Below the pieces are notes generated by a model, which was not told where the DNA came from, searched no databases, and worked only from the letters and a program-made list of their open reading frames with translations. A stretch of DNA of 64,000 nucleotides, taken from assembly GCA_963555835.3 (NCBI GenBank), contig CAUVWZ020000002.1:248001-312000 (forward strand), in the 5' to 3' direction. Position numbers and translations under genes: made by a program. The DNA comes from JAPUME01 sp027294185 (GTDB lineage: Bacteria; Acidobacteriota; Terriglobia; UBA7540; JAPUME01). Below are positions 34,130 to 41,331 of the stretch, one piece after another. Position 1 is the stretch's first letter; each line of letters begins with the position of its first letter.

Positions 34130-34744
34130 ATGGTCAAAGAAGGGTACTGGTACGGATTGCCGCTGGTTTTGCTTGCCGGAGGGTTGCTGGGGCTCAAACT
34201 ATATGTTCCGGCAGTGGGCGCCGTGGTATTGGCGGTGCTGGTCTTGAATTTCTTCCGTGACCCGGATCGAACCATTCCTGCCGATTCTGCATGTCTGGTT
34301 TCTCCCGCCGACGGACGCACGCAAGAGGTGGTCGAAGAGGAATTCGACGGACGAAGATGGCAGAGGATAAGCATTTTTATGTCCCCTCTGGACGTGCATG
34401 TAAATCGATCTCCACTGAAAGGGGCGATTGTCGCCGTGGAGTATCGCAAAGGGAGTTTCCACCCCGCCATGCGTCCCGAAGCTTCGCTGGAGAATGAGCA
34501 GAACGTCGTTACTATTTGCGGGGAACGGACAACGGTTGTCGTCCGGCAAATCGCCGGGTTGGTGGCCCGGCGCATCGTTTTCTGGAAGCGGAAGGGGGAT
34601 ACGCTTCAGAGGGGCGAACGGTTCGGATTGATCAAGTTTGGCTCGCGAGTGGATATTCTTATGGAACCCGGAATTGAGATTCTCGTAAAACCGGGTGACC
34701 GCGTGCGAGCCGGGAGCAGTATTCTTGCCATTCATCACCCGTAG
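34130..34744 (+). CDS. psd: Phosphatidylserine decarboxylase (short, PSD-B type)
   Basis: 204 residues. It converts phosphatidylserine to phosphatidylethanolamine at the inner membrane. An N-terminal hydrophobic hairpin (LPLVLLAGGLLGLKLYVPAV) is followed by RDPDRTIP, SPADGR and MSPLDVHVNRSPLKG. The self-cleavage site is the Gly-Ser in LIKFGSRVDILM, where Ser becomes the pyruvoyl group. Directly followed by pssA, the preceding pathway enzyme; the two form an operon. Confidence 0.92.
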   Translation: MVKEGYWYGLPLVLLAGGLLGLKLYVPAVGAVVLAVLVLNFFRDPDRTIPADSACLVSPADGRTQEVVEEEFDGRRWQRISIFMSPLDVHVNRSPLKGAIVAVEYRKGSFHPAMRPEASLENEQNVVTICGERTTVVVRQIAGLVARRIVFWKRKGDTLQRGERFGLIKFGSRVDILMEPGIEILVKPGDRVRAGSSILAIHHP

Positions 34745-34772
34745 TACCCCCCGGGAGCATCCCCGGCGGCAC

Positions 34773-35588
34773 ATGGAGAGGGGCGTTTCCCTGGTGCCCA
34801 GCATGTTTACCATGGGGACGCTGGCCTGCGGCTTTTACGCGCTCCTGTCCACTCTTCGCGGCGCACAGTTGCTGACCCCGGGAACGGTGGACGGTGCGGC
34901 CGTAGCGGCCTTCGACAATGCTGCCAAAGCCATCGGCTGGGCGGTGGTCTTTGACGGCCTCGACGGGCGCATCGCTCGCTTGATCCGTTCCACGTCGAGC
35001 TTCGGGCGCGAGTTCGATTCCTTGGCGGATGTGATCGCTTTCGGATTAGCGCCGTCGGTGCTCGCCTATGCGTGGGGAATGCGCTGGTTGGCGATGGATT
35101 ACGGGCACGAATGGACCCGGTACCTGCAACCGTTGAGTTGGATCGTCTGCTTTGCTTTTGTCATCTGCGGCGCCGGACGCCTGGCACGCTTTAACCTTCA
35201 ATCGACACGGGCCGGGACGGATCACCGCTTTTTTGTTGGGATTCCTATTCCGGCCGCTGCCGGATTAGTGGCTGCCGTCGTGCATTGGACGAAGTTGCCG
35301 TTAGATTACTGGGTCTCAGGAATTGCCTGGCTTGCCATTCTCTCCCTGTTGGCGTTTCTCATGGTGAGCCGAATCCGCTACTACAGCTTCAAGTCTTTGG
35401 ACCTCCGTCGCCGCAGGCCTTATGCGACGTTTATTTTCGTCGGATTGATTGCTTGGTCCATTTTCCTTTTTTCCGAACAGGTCCTCCTCCTGATTGCTTC
35501 TGCCTACATGCTATCAGGGTTCGTATACCGTGCTGCCGCACGCTCCCAGCCTTCCGAGTCCGACTCTCGAGAAGTCAACGCCGTATGA
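34773..35588 (+). CDS. pssA: CDP-diacylglycerol-serine O-phosphatidyltransferase
   Basis: 271 residues from ATG 34773; the open frame extends to GTG 34695 inside psd. It makes phosphatidylserine from CDP-diacylglycerol and serine in the membrane. The CDP-alcohol phosphotransferase motif is visible in FDGLDGRIARLIRSTSSFG followed by EFDSLADVIAFG. Six or more hydrophobic segments follow. No clear ribosome site precedes 34773, so coupling to psd is likely. Its end overlaps the start of the asd-like remnant (ATGA). Confidence 0.9.
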   Translation: MERGVSLVPSMFTMGTLACGFYALLSTLRGAQLLTPGTVDGAAVAAFDNAAKAIGWAVVFDGLDGRIARLIRSTSSFGREFDSLADVIAFGLAPSVLAYAWGMRWLAMDYGHEWTRYLQPLSWIVCFAFVICGAGRLARFNLQSTRAGTDHRFFVGIPIPAAAGLVAAVVHWTKLPLDYWVSGIAWLAILSLLAFLMVSRIRYYSFKSLDLRRRRPYATFIFVGLIAWSIFLFSEQVLLLIASAYMLSGFVYRAAARSQPSESDSREVNAV

Positions 35589-35811
35589 GCCACTCCCAGG
35601 GCGGATATCAGGTGGCGATTCTGGGCGCCTCGTCGCTTTCAGGAAAAGAATTGCAGAACATACTCCGGGAAAGGCTTTTTCCTGTGGCCGGCGTGGCGAC
35701 TCTTGGGATTGGGATGACCACTGGATTTGGGCGGTGGCCGACAACGTGCGCATCTCAGCGAGGAATGCTGTCAAGATTGCCGAATCGCTAATTCCCCAAA
35801 GAGAGGAATGA
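35585..35811 (+). pseudogene. Aspartate-semialdehyde dehydrogenase-like remnant: both ends, middle deleted
   Basis: ATG 35585 overlaps the pssA stop and encodes MSHSQGGYQVAILGASSLSG then KELQNILRERLFPVAG, the NADP-binding start of ASADH-like proteins. About 130 bases later a second frame reads DHWIWAVADNVRISARNAVK then IAESLIPQREE, the typical ASADH last helix, ending at TGA 35809, overlapped by ATG 35808 of lptE. More than 250 residues with the catalytic Cys and His are missing. Preserved start and stop overlaps keep it as a link between pssA and lptE. Confidence 0.75.
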
Positions 35812-36353
35812 CGATCTCCTCACGATACCAGCTTGGCGGGTGGGCCGTGCTCGTGGCGGCAATCATGACCATGATCGCTACGAGTTGCGGCTATCGTGTC
35901 GCGGGGCGGGGAAGCCGTCTTCCTTCGGATGTAAAATCCATCGCAGTTCCCGCTTTTCGGAATGAAACGCCCCGGTTTCGCATTGAGCAGAGACTGGCTT
36001 CGGCCCTTACCCGGGAATTGATTCGCCGGACGAGCTTTGGAGTCACGGCCAGTGAGGAACAGGCGGATGCGGTTTTGACCGGCACGGTCGTTCGCGCCGG
36101 TTCCCGCGCCGTCGCCTTTGACCTGAACACCGGTCGGGCGACCACACTGCAGATGGAAATCGAAGCGAAGGTGGAACTCGTGGAACAGGGAAGCGGGAAA
36201 GTCCTGTTCTCGAATCCCCGCTATATTTTTCGCGAGCAATATCAGATTGATCCGAACATCGAAGTCCTGTTTGAAGAGGACGAAGCGGCACTGGAAAGAA
36301 TCGCTCGTGACATGGCCCAGACTCTCGTCAGTGAAATCCTGGAAAACTTCTAG
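35808..36353 (+). CDS. lptE: LPS assembly lipoprotein LptE
   Basis: 181 residues. LptE plugs the LptD outer-membrane channel that inserts lipopolysaccharide. The signal ends in a lipobox IATSC (Cys27), followed by GYRVAGRGSRLPSDVKSIAV, FRNETPRFRIEQRLASALTR and SNPRYIFREQYQID, the alpha/beta pattern of the family (DUF-type LptE of non-gamma bacteria). ATG 35808 overlaps the remnant stop, so translation is probably coupled. Confidence 0.85.
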   Translation: MTISSRYQLGGWAVLVAAIMTMIATSCGYRVAGRGSRLPSDVKSIAVPAFRNETPRFRIEQRLASALTRELIRRTSFGVTASEEQADAVLTGTVVRAGSRAVAFDLNTGRATTLQMEIEAKVELVEQGSGKVLFSNPRYIFREQYQIDPNIEVLFEEDEAALERIARDMAQTLVSEILENF

Positions 36354-36404
36354 ACTCTCCGAGCCAGCCCTGAGGTTTGCGCCGATGGTGGGATATCGCA
36401 ACCT

Positions 36405-37442
36405 ATGACACCTCGACAGTTCCTCGAACAATTGCGCGGCAACCGTTGGGCGCCGGTCTATTTCTTTTGCGGCGAAGAGGGCTTTTTCCATGACCGGTGC
36501 CGGCAGGTGTTGCTACGCACGGTGCCGCCGGAGGTCCGATCCTGGTGCGTTCATTCGGTGGACTTTGCGCCGGGCGGGCTCGCTTCATTGCTGGAACAGG
36601 CCTACCAGATGCCGATGATGGGGCCACGAAATGTCTTTCTGATTCGGGACGTCGGGGATTTCAGCCATGCCGCCGAGGAGGACTACGAAGCCCTGAAGGG
36701 ATACCTCGAAAAGCCCTCCCTGTTCTCCGCCGTAGTGTTTATGGCCGAAGAGCCGGACCGCCGCCGCCGCTTCGTGTCGCTCCTGCTGAAGCGGGCCGAG
36801 GTGGTCGAGATGCGCCGCCCCGAGGGGGCCGACACCCTTCGTTGGGTGGCGGAGATCCTGAGGGGCCCGGGAATTCAGATTGACCGTGCGGCAGCGGAGA
36901 CCCTGGCTCGGAAATTGGGTGGAAACCTCCTGTGGATTCAAACCGAGCTCGAAAAGCTTCGTCTGGGAAATCCCGGAATCAAGCGGATTACCGTCCAGGA
37001 CCTGGATGGACTGGTTTCGATCGCTGAAGATCATGAGGTGAATCTGCTCCTACGGGCCCTGGCGGAGCGAAACGGGGGCGAGGCCCTCCGCCGCCTGGAC
37101 AGCCTCCTCAGAAGCAGCGAGCCCGAGTTGCGGCTTCTCTGGCACATCGCCCAACTGTTTCGCCGGTCACTTTCCGCTCCGCCGGGTGGCACCTATCCCC
37201 GGCGTTTCCCAGCCGGGCGCGGCGGAGATCGAGACCTGGCGGCGCAGACAGCGGCCAGAAATTACTCCGAACCGGAACGGAAAGAGGTTTTGCGGTTCGT
37301 CCATGAGGCGGATTTGGACATCAAATCGTCATGGAAGGATACGCAGCTTCGCCTGGAACACCTGATCTGGAGGATTGTGGGACCCGGGGCGGAAGGCCCT
37401 ATCCGGGCTCAAGGGGCGTCACAATCAGCTAAGCGCGTTTAG
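36405..37442 (+). CDS. holA: DNA polymerase III delta subunit
   Basis: 345 residues. Delta opens the beta clamp as part of the clamp loader. The AAA-like start APVYFFCGEEGFFHDRCRQ (family form: YLLxGxExxL), the RDVGDFS, YLEKPSLFSAVVFMAEEPDR and the LARKLGGNLLWIQTELEKL helix are all family features. The order lptE-holA-rpsT matches many bacteria. Its 3' end overlaps the convergent rpsT by 18 bases. Confidence 0.9.
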   Translation: MTPRQFLEQLRGNRWAPVYFFCGEEGFFHDRCRQVLLRTVPPEVRSWCVHSVDFAPGGLASLLEQAYQMPMMGPRNVFLIRDVGDFSHAAEEDYEALKGYLEKPSLFSAVVFMAEEPDRRRRFVSLLLKRAEVVEMRRPEGADTLRWVAEILRGPGIQIDRAAAETLARKLGGNLLWIQTELEKLRLGNPGIKRITVQDLDGLVSIAEDHEVNLLLRALAERNGGEALRRLDSLLRSSEPELRLLWHIAQLFRRSLSAPPGGTYPRRFPAGRGGDRDLAAQTAARNYSEPERKEVLRFVHEADLDIKSSWKDTQLRLEHLIWRIVGPGAEGPIRAQGASQSAKRV

Positions 37443-37688
37443 TTGACGTGTCAGGCGGGATTTGTGGCGGCTGGCGGCATTGGCCGGGATGACTCCCTTT
37501 CCAGCCGCCTTATCCAGCAGGGACAGGGTTTTTTGCAATTCTTCGAGGGCTTTGGTTTTGTCTTTCTTCGCCAACAGGCTGCGGACAAGCCGGATCTGGT
37601 GCCGCACCTGTGTAAGGTGGGAACGCTTGATGCGTGTTCTCTTTCGAGTCTGTTTGATTCGCTTTACTGCGGAAACATGCGTTGCCAT
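37425..37688 (-). CDS. rpsT: 30S ribosomal protein S20
   Basis: 87 residues, normal length. The three-helix S20 is seen in VSAVKRIKQTRKRTRIKR, RHQIRLVRSLLAKKDK and KGVIPANAASRHKSRLTRQ. It binds 16S rRNA early in 30S assembly. Promoter sits upstream at 37716-37744. Confidence 0.95.
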   Translation of the reverse strand: MATHVSAVKRIKQTRKRTRIKRSHLTQVRHQIRLVRSLLAKKDKTKALEELQKTLSLLDKAAGKGVIPANAASRHKSRLTRQLNALS

Positions 37689-37715
37689 GAGTCATCCTTT
37701 TCCGTGAATACTACC

Positions 37716-37744
37716 AATTTAGCAGTCCCACTCGGAATCGTCAA
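37716..37744 (-). promoter_or_regulatory. Promoter of rpsT
   Basis: Minus strand TTGACG (37739-37744), 17-bp spacer, TAAATT (37716-37721). Confidence 0.6.
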
Positions 37745-37760
37745 CCATGGCGCAGTTCTC

Positions 37761-37789
37761 TTGACTCCGGGTTGGCGGTTTCATAGAAT
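37761..37789 (+). promoter_or_regulatory. Promoter of the DksA-like gene
   Basis: TTGACT 37761-37766, 17-bp spacer, TAGAAT 37784-37789. Divergent from the rpsT promoter, with -35 boxes 16 bp apart. Confidence 0.6.
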
Positions 37790-37837
37790 CGCGAGGTTAC
37801 AGATTCAGCTTTGCAAGCGATATTTCAATGAAGCTCC

Positions 37838-38191
37838 TTGGACAAGAGACGAATCGAGCAATATAAGAACCGCCTGCTTGAAAAACAGGAAGAATTGCGG
37901 CAGTTAGTCGTGAAGAGCGAGCAGGACGGGCGGGAGGCCGACGAAGCGGCCACTCAGGATATTGCCGACAAAGCGGCCAATTCCTACGCGAAGGAGTTCC
38001 TTTTTCACCAGAGCGACGACCAGCGGCGAATTCTGCAACTCGTCGAAGAGGCTCTCCAGCGAATCGCAAAGGGGGATTTCGGGTCGTGCGTCGCCTGCGA
38101 AAAGGACGTGCAGAAGAAGCGCCTGAAAGCCGTTCCGTGGGCCCGCCACTGTATCGGTTGCCAGGAGAAACAGGAGCAGGGCCTTCTCTAA
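37838..38191 (+). CDS. DksA/TraR-family zinc-finger regulator
   Basis: 117 residues from TTG 37838 (MDKRRIEQYKNRLLEKQEEL). A coiled-coil N-part, then a four-cysteine zinc finger: CVACEKDVQKKRLKAVPWAR followed by HCIGCQEK. DksA-like proteins bind the RNA polymerase secondary channel and tune transcription with ppGpp; the acidic coiled-coil tip here includes DEAATQDIADKAAN. The TTG start has a weak ribosome site. The short length fits stand-alone DksA2/TraR-type members. Confidence 0.8.
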   Translation: MDKRRIEQYKNRLLEKQEELRQLVVKSEQDGREADEAATQDIADKAANSYAKEFLFHQSDDQRRILQLVEEALQRIAKGDFGSCVACEKDVQKKRLKAVPWARHCIGCQEKQEQGLL

Positions 38192-38279
38192 TCCGGCACT
38201 CAAGCCGATTTCCTCTTTCACCCGATTCGTTTCCGGAACAATATCGGTCTTCCGGGAAGCGGCGGAAGGCCTCTGCGCC

Positions 38280-39068
38280 GTGTTATTTCCCGGCGCCTGC
38301 CTGGTTTGTCGTCAACCTCTGGTCCGAATCGGCCGGTTGCCGGTGTGCGGTGAGTGCTGGTCCGGTCTGAAATCCTACCACGGCCCGGCCTGCGCCGAAT
38401 GCGGTCGGCCCTTTCCCTCCTCGGTGCCTCTTTTGACCGACACGCCGCTTTGCGGTTTGTGCCGGCAGGGAGTGTTTCATTTTGAAAGGGCAAGATACTT
38501 CGGGCTCTACGAGGGAAGTCTGCGCCAGATGGTGCTGCTCTTGAAGTTCGGTCGTCAGGAGCAGCTCGGATACCGGCTGGGGCGCTTGCTGGGAGACGCT
38601 TACCGGTTCCACGAGGAGGTCCAGCAATGCAGGCTGGTGGTTCCTGTTCCGCTCCACCGGGCTCGCAAGAGAGAAAGAGGCTTCAATCAGGCGGAAGCGC
38701 TGGCGGCGGGCGTGGCCAGGAGCCTTGGCCTTTCTTTGAACTCCGGCATCCTTCATCGGATTCGGCCTACCCCGCCTCAAACCGGCCTATCCTATGGCGC
38801 ACGGCGACGGAATGTTCAGGGAGCGTTCGAGGTTCGCGGTCGCTCTTTGCGTGGACAACCTGTGCTGCTGGTCGACGATGTAATGACCACGGGAGCGACG
38901 GCCCATGCCTGTGCGATGCGGCTGAAGCAGGCCGGCGCCGAGAAGGTCCTGGTACTCACCCTGGCTCGGGCCGAGCCGCTGGTCTGGGAGCGCGATGCGG
39001 CCCTGGCAGGCTCTGCGCCATCACCGACCGATGAGGGGGGAAGAACCCCGCTGGAAGTGCGGGAGTGA
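38280..39068 (+). CDS. ComF-family phosphoribosyltransferase-like protein
   Basis: 262 residues. N-terminal zinc ribbons: CLVCRQPLV, CGECW, CAECGRPF and CGLCRQG. The PRTase domain has VVPVPLHRARKRERGFNQAE and the PRPP loop VLLVDDVMTTGATA. ComF acts in DNA uptake in naturally competent bacteria; in others the role is unclear. The start is GTG 38280. No other competence genes are near. Confidence 0.85.
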   Translation: MLFPGACLVCRQPLVRIGRLPVCGECWSGLKSYHGPACAECGRPFPSSVPLLTDTPLCGLCRQGVFHFERARYFGLYEGSLRQMVLLLKFGRQEQLGYRLGRLLGDAYRFHEEVQQCRLVVPVPLHRARKRERGFNQAEALAAGVARSLGLSLNSGILHRIRPTPPQTGLSYGARRRNVQGAFEVRGRSLRGQPVLLVDDVMTTGATAHACAMRLKQAGAEKVLVLTLARAEPLVWERDAALAGSAPSPTDEGGRTPLEVRE

Positions 39069-39131
39069 GCCGGGAGGCCGCGGTTGACGCAGCCGAAGGC
39101 ATGCGGGCATAATGAGTAGGTCTTCGTTTCA

Positions 39132-39689
39132 ATGAAGACACGAGACGAATCGAACATGGTAGAAGCGCGAAAACATCCCCTGCGAATGCCTGTGCTGGTG
39201 CTCAACGCCACCTATGAGCCGATCAATATCACCGGCACGCGCCGGGCCATCGTGTTGCTCCTCAAGGGGATCGCCATAACCGAGGAGGAAAACGGCGCTT
39301 TCCTTCATGCCGCCCGTCTGAGCATGCGGGTTCCGAGCGTGATTCGCCTGACCGAGTTCCGAAAGATACCCCACCGCACCCGTGCCCTCTCCCGCAAGAA
39401 TATCCTGATGCGCGACCGCCATACCTGCCAGTTTTGCGGCCAGGTCTTCAACCCTTCAGACCTTACACTGGACCACGTCATCCCTCGCTCCCGCGGGGGC
39501 CACACGGACTGGGATAACCTTGTGACCTGCTGCCACGCCTGCAACAACCGCAAGGGGAACCGCCTGCCCGAAGAGGTGGGTGTACGGCTGCTGCGCCAGC
39601 CCCGCCCCTTCACGCTCCACACCAGCCGCCAACTGATGCGCCTGATGGGGCAGTCCGAACACAAAGGGCGCAAGTACCTCTTCTACTAG
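39132..39689 (+). CDS. HNH endonuclease
   Basis: 185 residues. The HNH domain has CQFCGQVF, LDHVIPRSRGGHTDWDNL and CCHACNNRKGNRL, with zinc-binding Cys pairs and the catalytic His of the DH motif. An N-terminal VLNATYEPINITGTRRAIVL strand set is typical of a widespread chromosomal HNH family. Its substrate is unknown; no methyltransferase or phage terminase is beside it. Confidence 0.88.
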   Translation: MKTRDESNMVEARKHPLRMPVLVLNATYEPINITGTRRAIVLLLKGIAITEEENGAFLHAARLSMRVPSVIRLTEFRKIPHRTRALSRKNILMRDRHTCQFCGQVFNPSDLTLDHVIPRSRGGHTDWDNLVTCCHACNNRKGNRLPEEVGVRLLRQPRPFTLHTSRQLMRLMGQSEHKGRKYLFY

Positions 39690-39724
39690 TCCTTTCGCAG
39701 ACATCCCTTCCAATATCTGGGTGC

Positions 39725-40543
39725 TTATCGCTGCGAAGCGCCGGTGCCGGACTCTTGGAAGCCCATGCCACCCACCGGAGCCATCATGCCGCCGTCGACG
39801 CTGTAGGCTGCACCGGACAGGAAGGAGGCCTCCTCACTGGCCAGGAAGGCAACCAGCCGTGCCACCTCATCGGGTTGACCCAACCGTCCGAGGGCATGCG
39901 CCTGCTCACAGGTTCTGAGGACCCGCTCAGGGTCGGGGTCGAGTGAGGCCGACCAGCGCAGCATGGGCGTGTCGATCGCGCCCGGGCAGACGCAGGTGGC
40001 GCGGATGTTTTCGTGGCCGTGGTCGATGGCCAGCGAGCGCGTCAGGCCCAGCACGCCGTGCTTGCTCGTCACGTAAGCAATGGAGTTTGTCACCGCCCCC
40101 AGCGACTGCACCGAGCCCACGTTGACGATAGCCCCCGCACGACGGCGAATCATCTCCGGCAGCGCGTATTTCGACATCAGAAACATGCTCTTCAGATTGA
40201 CCCGCAGCACTTCGTCCCAACTCTCCTCGGAGGCGGAAACGGCGGTGCCGTAGCGCTGGATGCCCGCATTGTTGACCAGGACATCTACGCTGCCGAGAGC
40301 AGTCTGAACATCACGCACCAGCTTCTCGGCTTCAGGGGCCAGGGAGACGTCGCCTGGGAAGGCGCGGGCCGTTCCTTTTATACCTTCCTGGCGGGAGATC
40401 TCCTCCGCTGAGGATTTGGCCTTGTCGGCGTCAATATCCACCACGGCGACGCGCGCGCCGCGCTCGGCGAAGATGCGGCAGCAGGCCTTGCCGATGCCCG
40501 AGCCCCCGCCGGTAACGAGCACAACTTTGGATTCGAATTGCAT
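39725..40543 (-). CDS. SDR-family NAD(P)-dependent dehydrogenase
   Basis: 272 residues from ATG 40543, with AGGAGG upstream; the longer frame to 40660 is not needed. Cofactor motif VVLVTGGGSGIGKACC, then NNAGIQ, the catalytic Ser in VGSVQSLG and YVTSKHG (Tyr-x3-Lys). Typical classical short-chain dehydrogenase acting on a sugar or alcohol; substrate unknown. GAIDTPML after the active site fits. Asp in VVDIDADK suggests NAD rather than NADP. Confidence 0.85.
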   Translation of the reverse strand: MQFESKVVLVTGGGSGIGKACCRIFAERGARVAVVDIDADKAKSSAEEISRQEGIKGTARAFPGDVSLAPEAEKLVRDVQTALGSVDVLVNNAGIQRYGTAVSASEESWDEVLRVNLKSMFLMSKYALPEMIRRRAGAIVNVGSVQSLGAVTNSIAYVTSKHGVLGLTRSLAIDHGHENIRATCVCPGAIDTPMLRWSASLDPDPERVLRTCEQAHALGRLGQPDEVARLVAFLASEEASFLSGAAYSVDGGMMAPVGGMGFQESGTGASQR

Positions 40544-40640
40544 GGCAGTCTTTTGTCCTCCTGGGAAGTGGCGTGTCATTTTAGCATGGCGGCGGCGTAG
40601 GAAGTTTCTCTTGCCGGCCAGGATGGCCCGAATCAAGTAG

Positions 40641-40669
40641 TTGGCGAAACGGGGGGGCACTGGTATTAT
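40641..40669 (+). promoter_or_regulatory. Promoter of tRNA-Ser(GCU)
   Basis: TTGGCG 40641-40646, 17-bp spacer, TATTAT 40664-40669; 28 bases before the tRNA. Confidence 0.55.
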
Positions 40670-40697
40670 CAGTAGTGGAAAATCTGTTTCCCACTGC

Positions 40698-40790
40698 GGA
40701 GAGGTGGCCGAGGGGCCGAAGGCGGCGGTTTGCTAAACCGTTATCCTGTTGATAGCGGGATCATGGGTTCGAATCCCATCCTCTCCGCCA
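40698..40790 (+). tRNA. tRNA-Ser (anticodon GCU)
   Basis: 93-base class II tRNA with encoded CCA. Acceptor GGAGAGG pairs with CCTCTCC; anticodon loop TTGCTAA with GCT; long variable arm (TATCCTGTTGATAGCGGGAT); T-loop TTCGAAT. An integrase remnant starts 99 bases downstream. Confidence 0.95.
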
Positions 40791-40888
40791 ATCCAACCAG
40801 TTACGGGCCATGAGCCCCTGCAAGAGAAGTCACTCAATCCCCTCAGGTCTGCAAATTGCAAACATTTTGCAAACGGGCGCCGGTAGAG

Positions 40889-41085
40889 TTACATGACAGG
40901 CGCCTGCGCTTTTTCCATTGCGGCCCGTAGGCCGACGTCGACCAAGGGCGCTGCCTCCTCCTGCATCCCGGGCGGCAGGTGGGAGTATACGTCCAGTGTA
41001 GGACCCACCTTCGAGTGCCCGAGGCGTTCCGAAATTAACTTCGGGCTGACGCCCGCGCGGAGAAGCTGCGAGGCGTGCGAATGGC
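40889..41085 (-). pseudogene. C-terminal fragment of a tyrosine recombinase (integrase)
   Basis: Reads RHSHASQLLRAGVSPKLISE then RLGHSKVGPTLDVYSHLPPG, ending at TAA 40889. This holds the catalytic H-x-x-R-type box region, the second His (LGH) and the nucleophilic Tyr (VYSHL) of phage-type integrases. The N-terminal domains are missing. Upstream it is fused to a cytochrome c fragment. Its place next to tRNA-Ser fits a decayed integration. Confidence 0.8.
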
Positions 41086-41265
41086 GTGATTTGACTGGGA
41101 CTGAGCCGCGAATTCTTCCGTGTGGCAGGCACCACAAACCTTCGCTCCCACATAGCCTTCCTGAGCGCTGAGAATGTGTGCGGCTACGAAAACCCAGACG
41201 GGCAACAGAATTACCGGCCCATGTTTTCGTTTTATAGTGCGCAACGCTGCTGTGCTCCCGATCAT
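41086..41265 (-). pseudogene. N-terminal fragment of a secreted cytochrome c-type protein
   Basis: Signal peptide (ILLPVWVFVAAHILSA) then GYVGAKVCGACHTEEFAAQ with one CxxCH heme site and SQSNHA. This is the common start of secreted multiheme cytochromes that sit beside CRTAC1-like genes. The sequence then passes directly into integrase sequence near 41085. Confidence 0.65.
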
Positions 41266-41331
41266 AGACTATGAGGTTGAGGCCCGCCGTCAGTGCTAAA
41301 GGGTGACTGCATTCATTCCCCTCGGCAAGCT

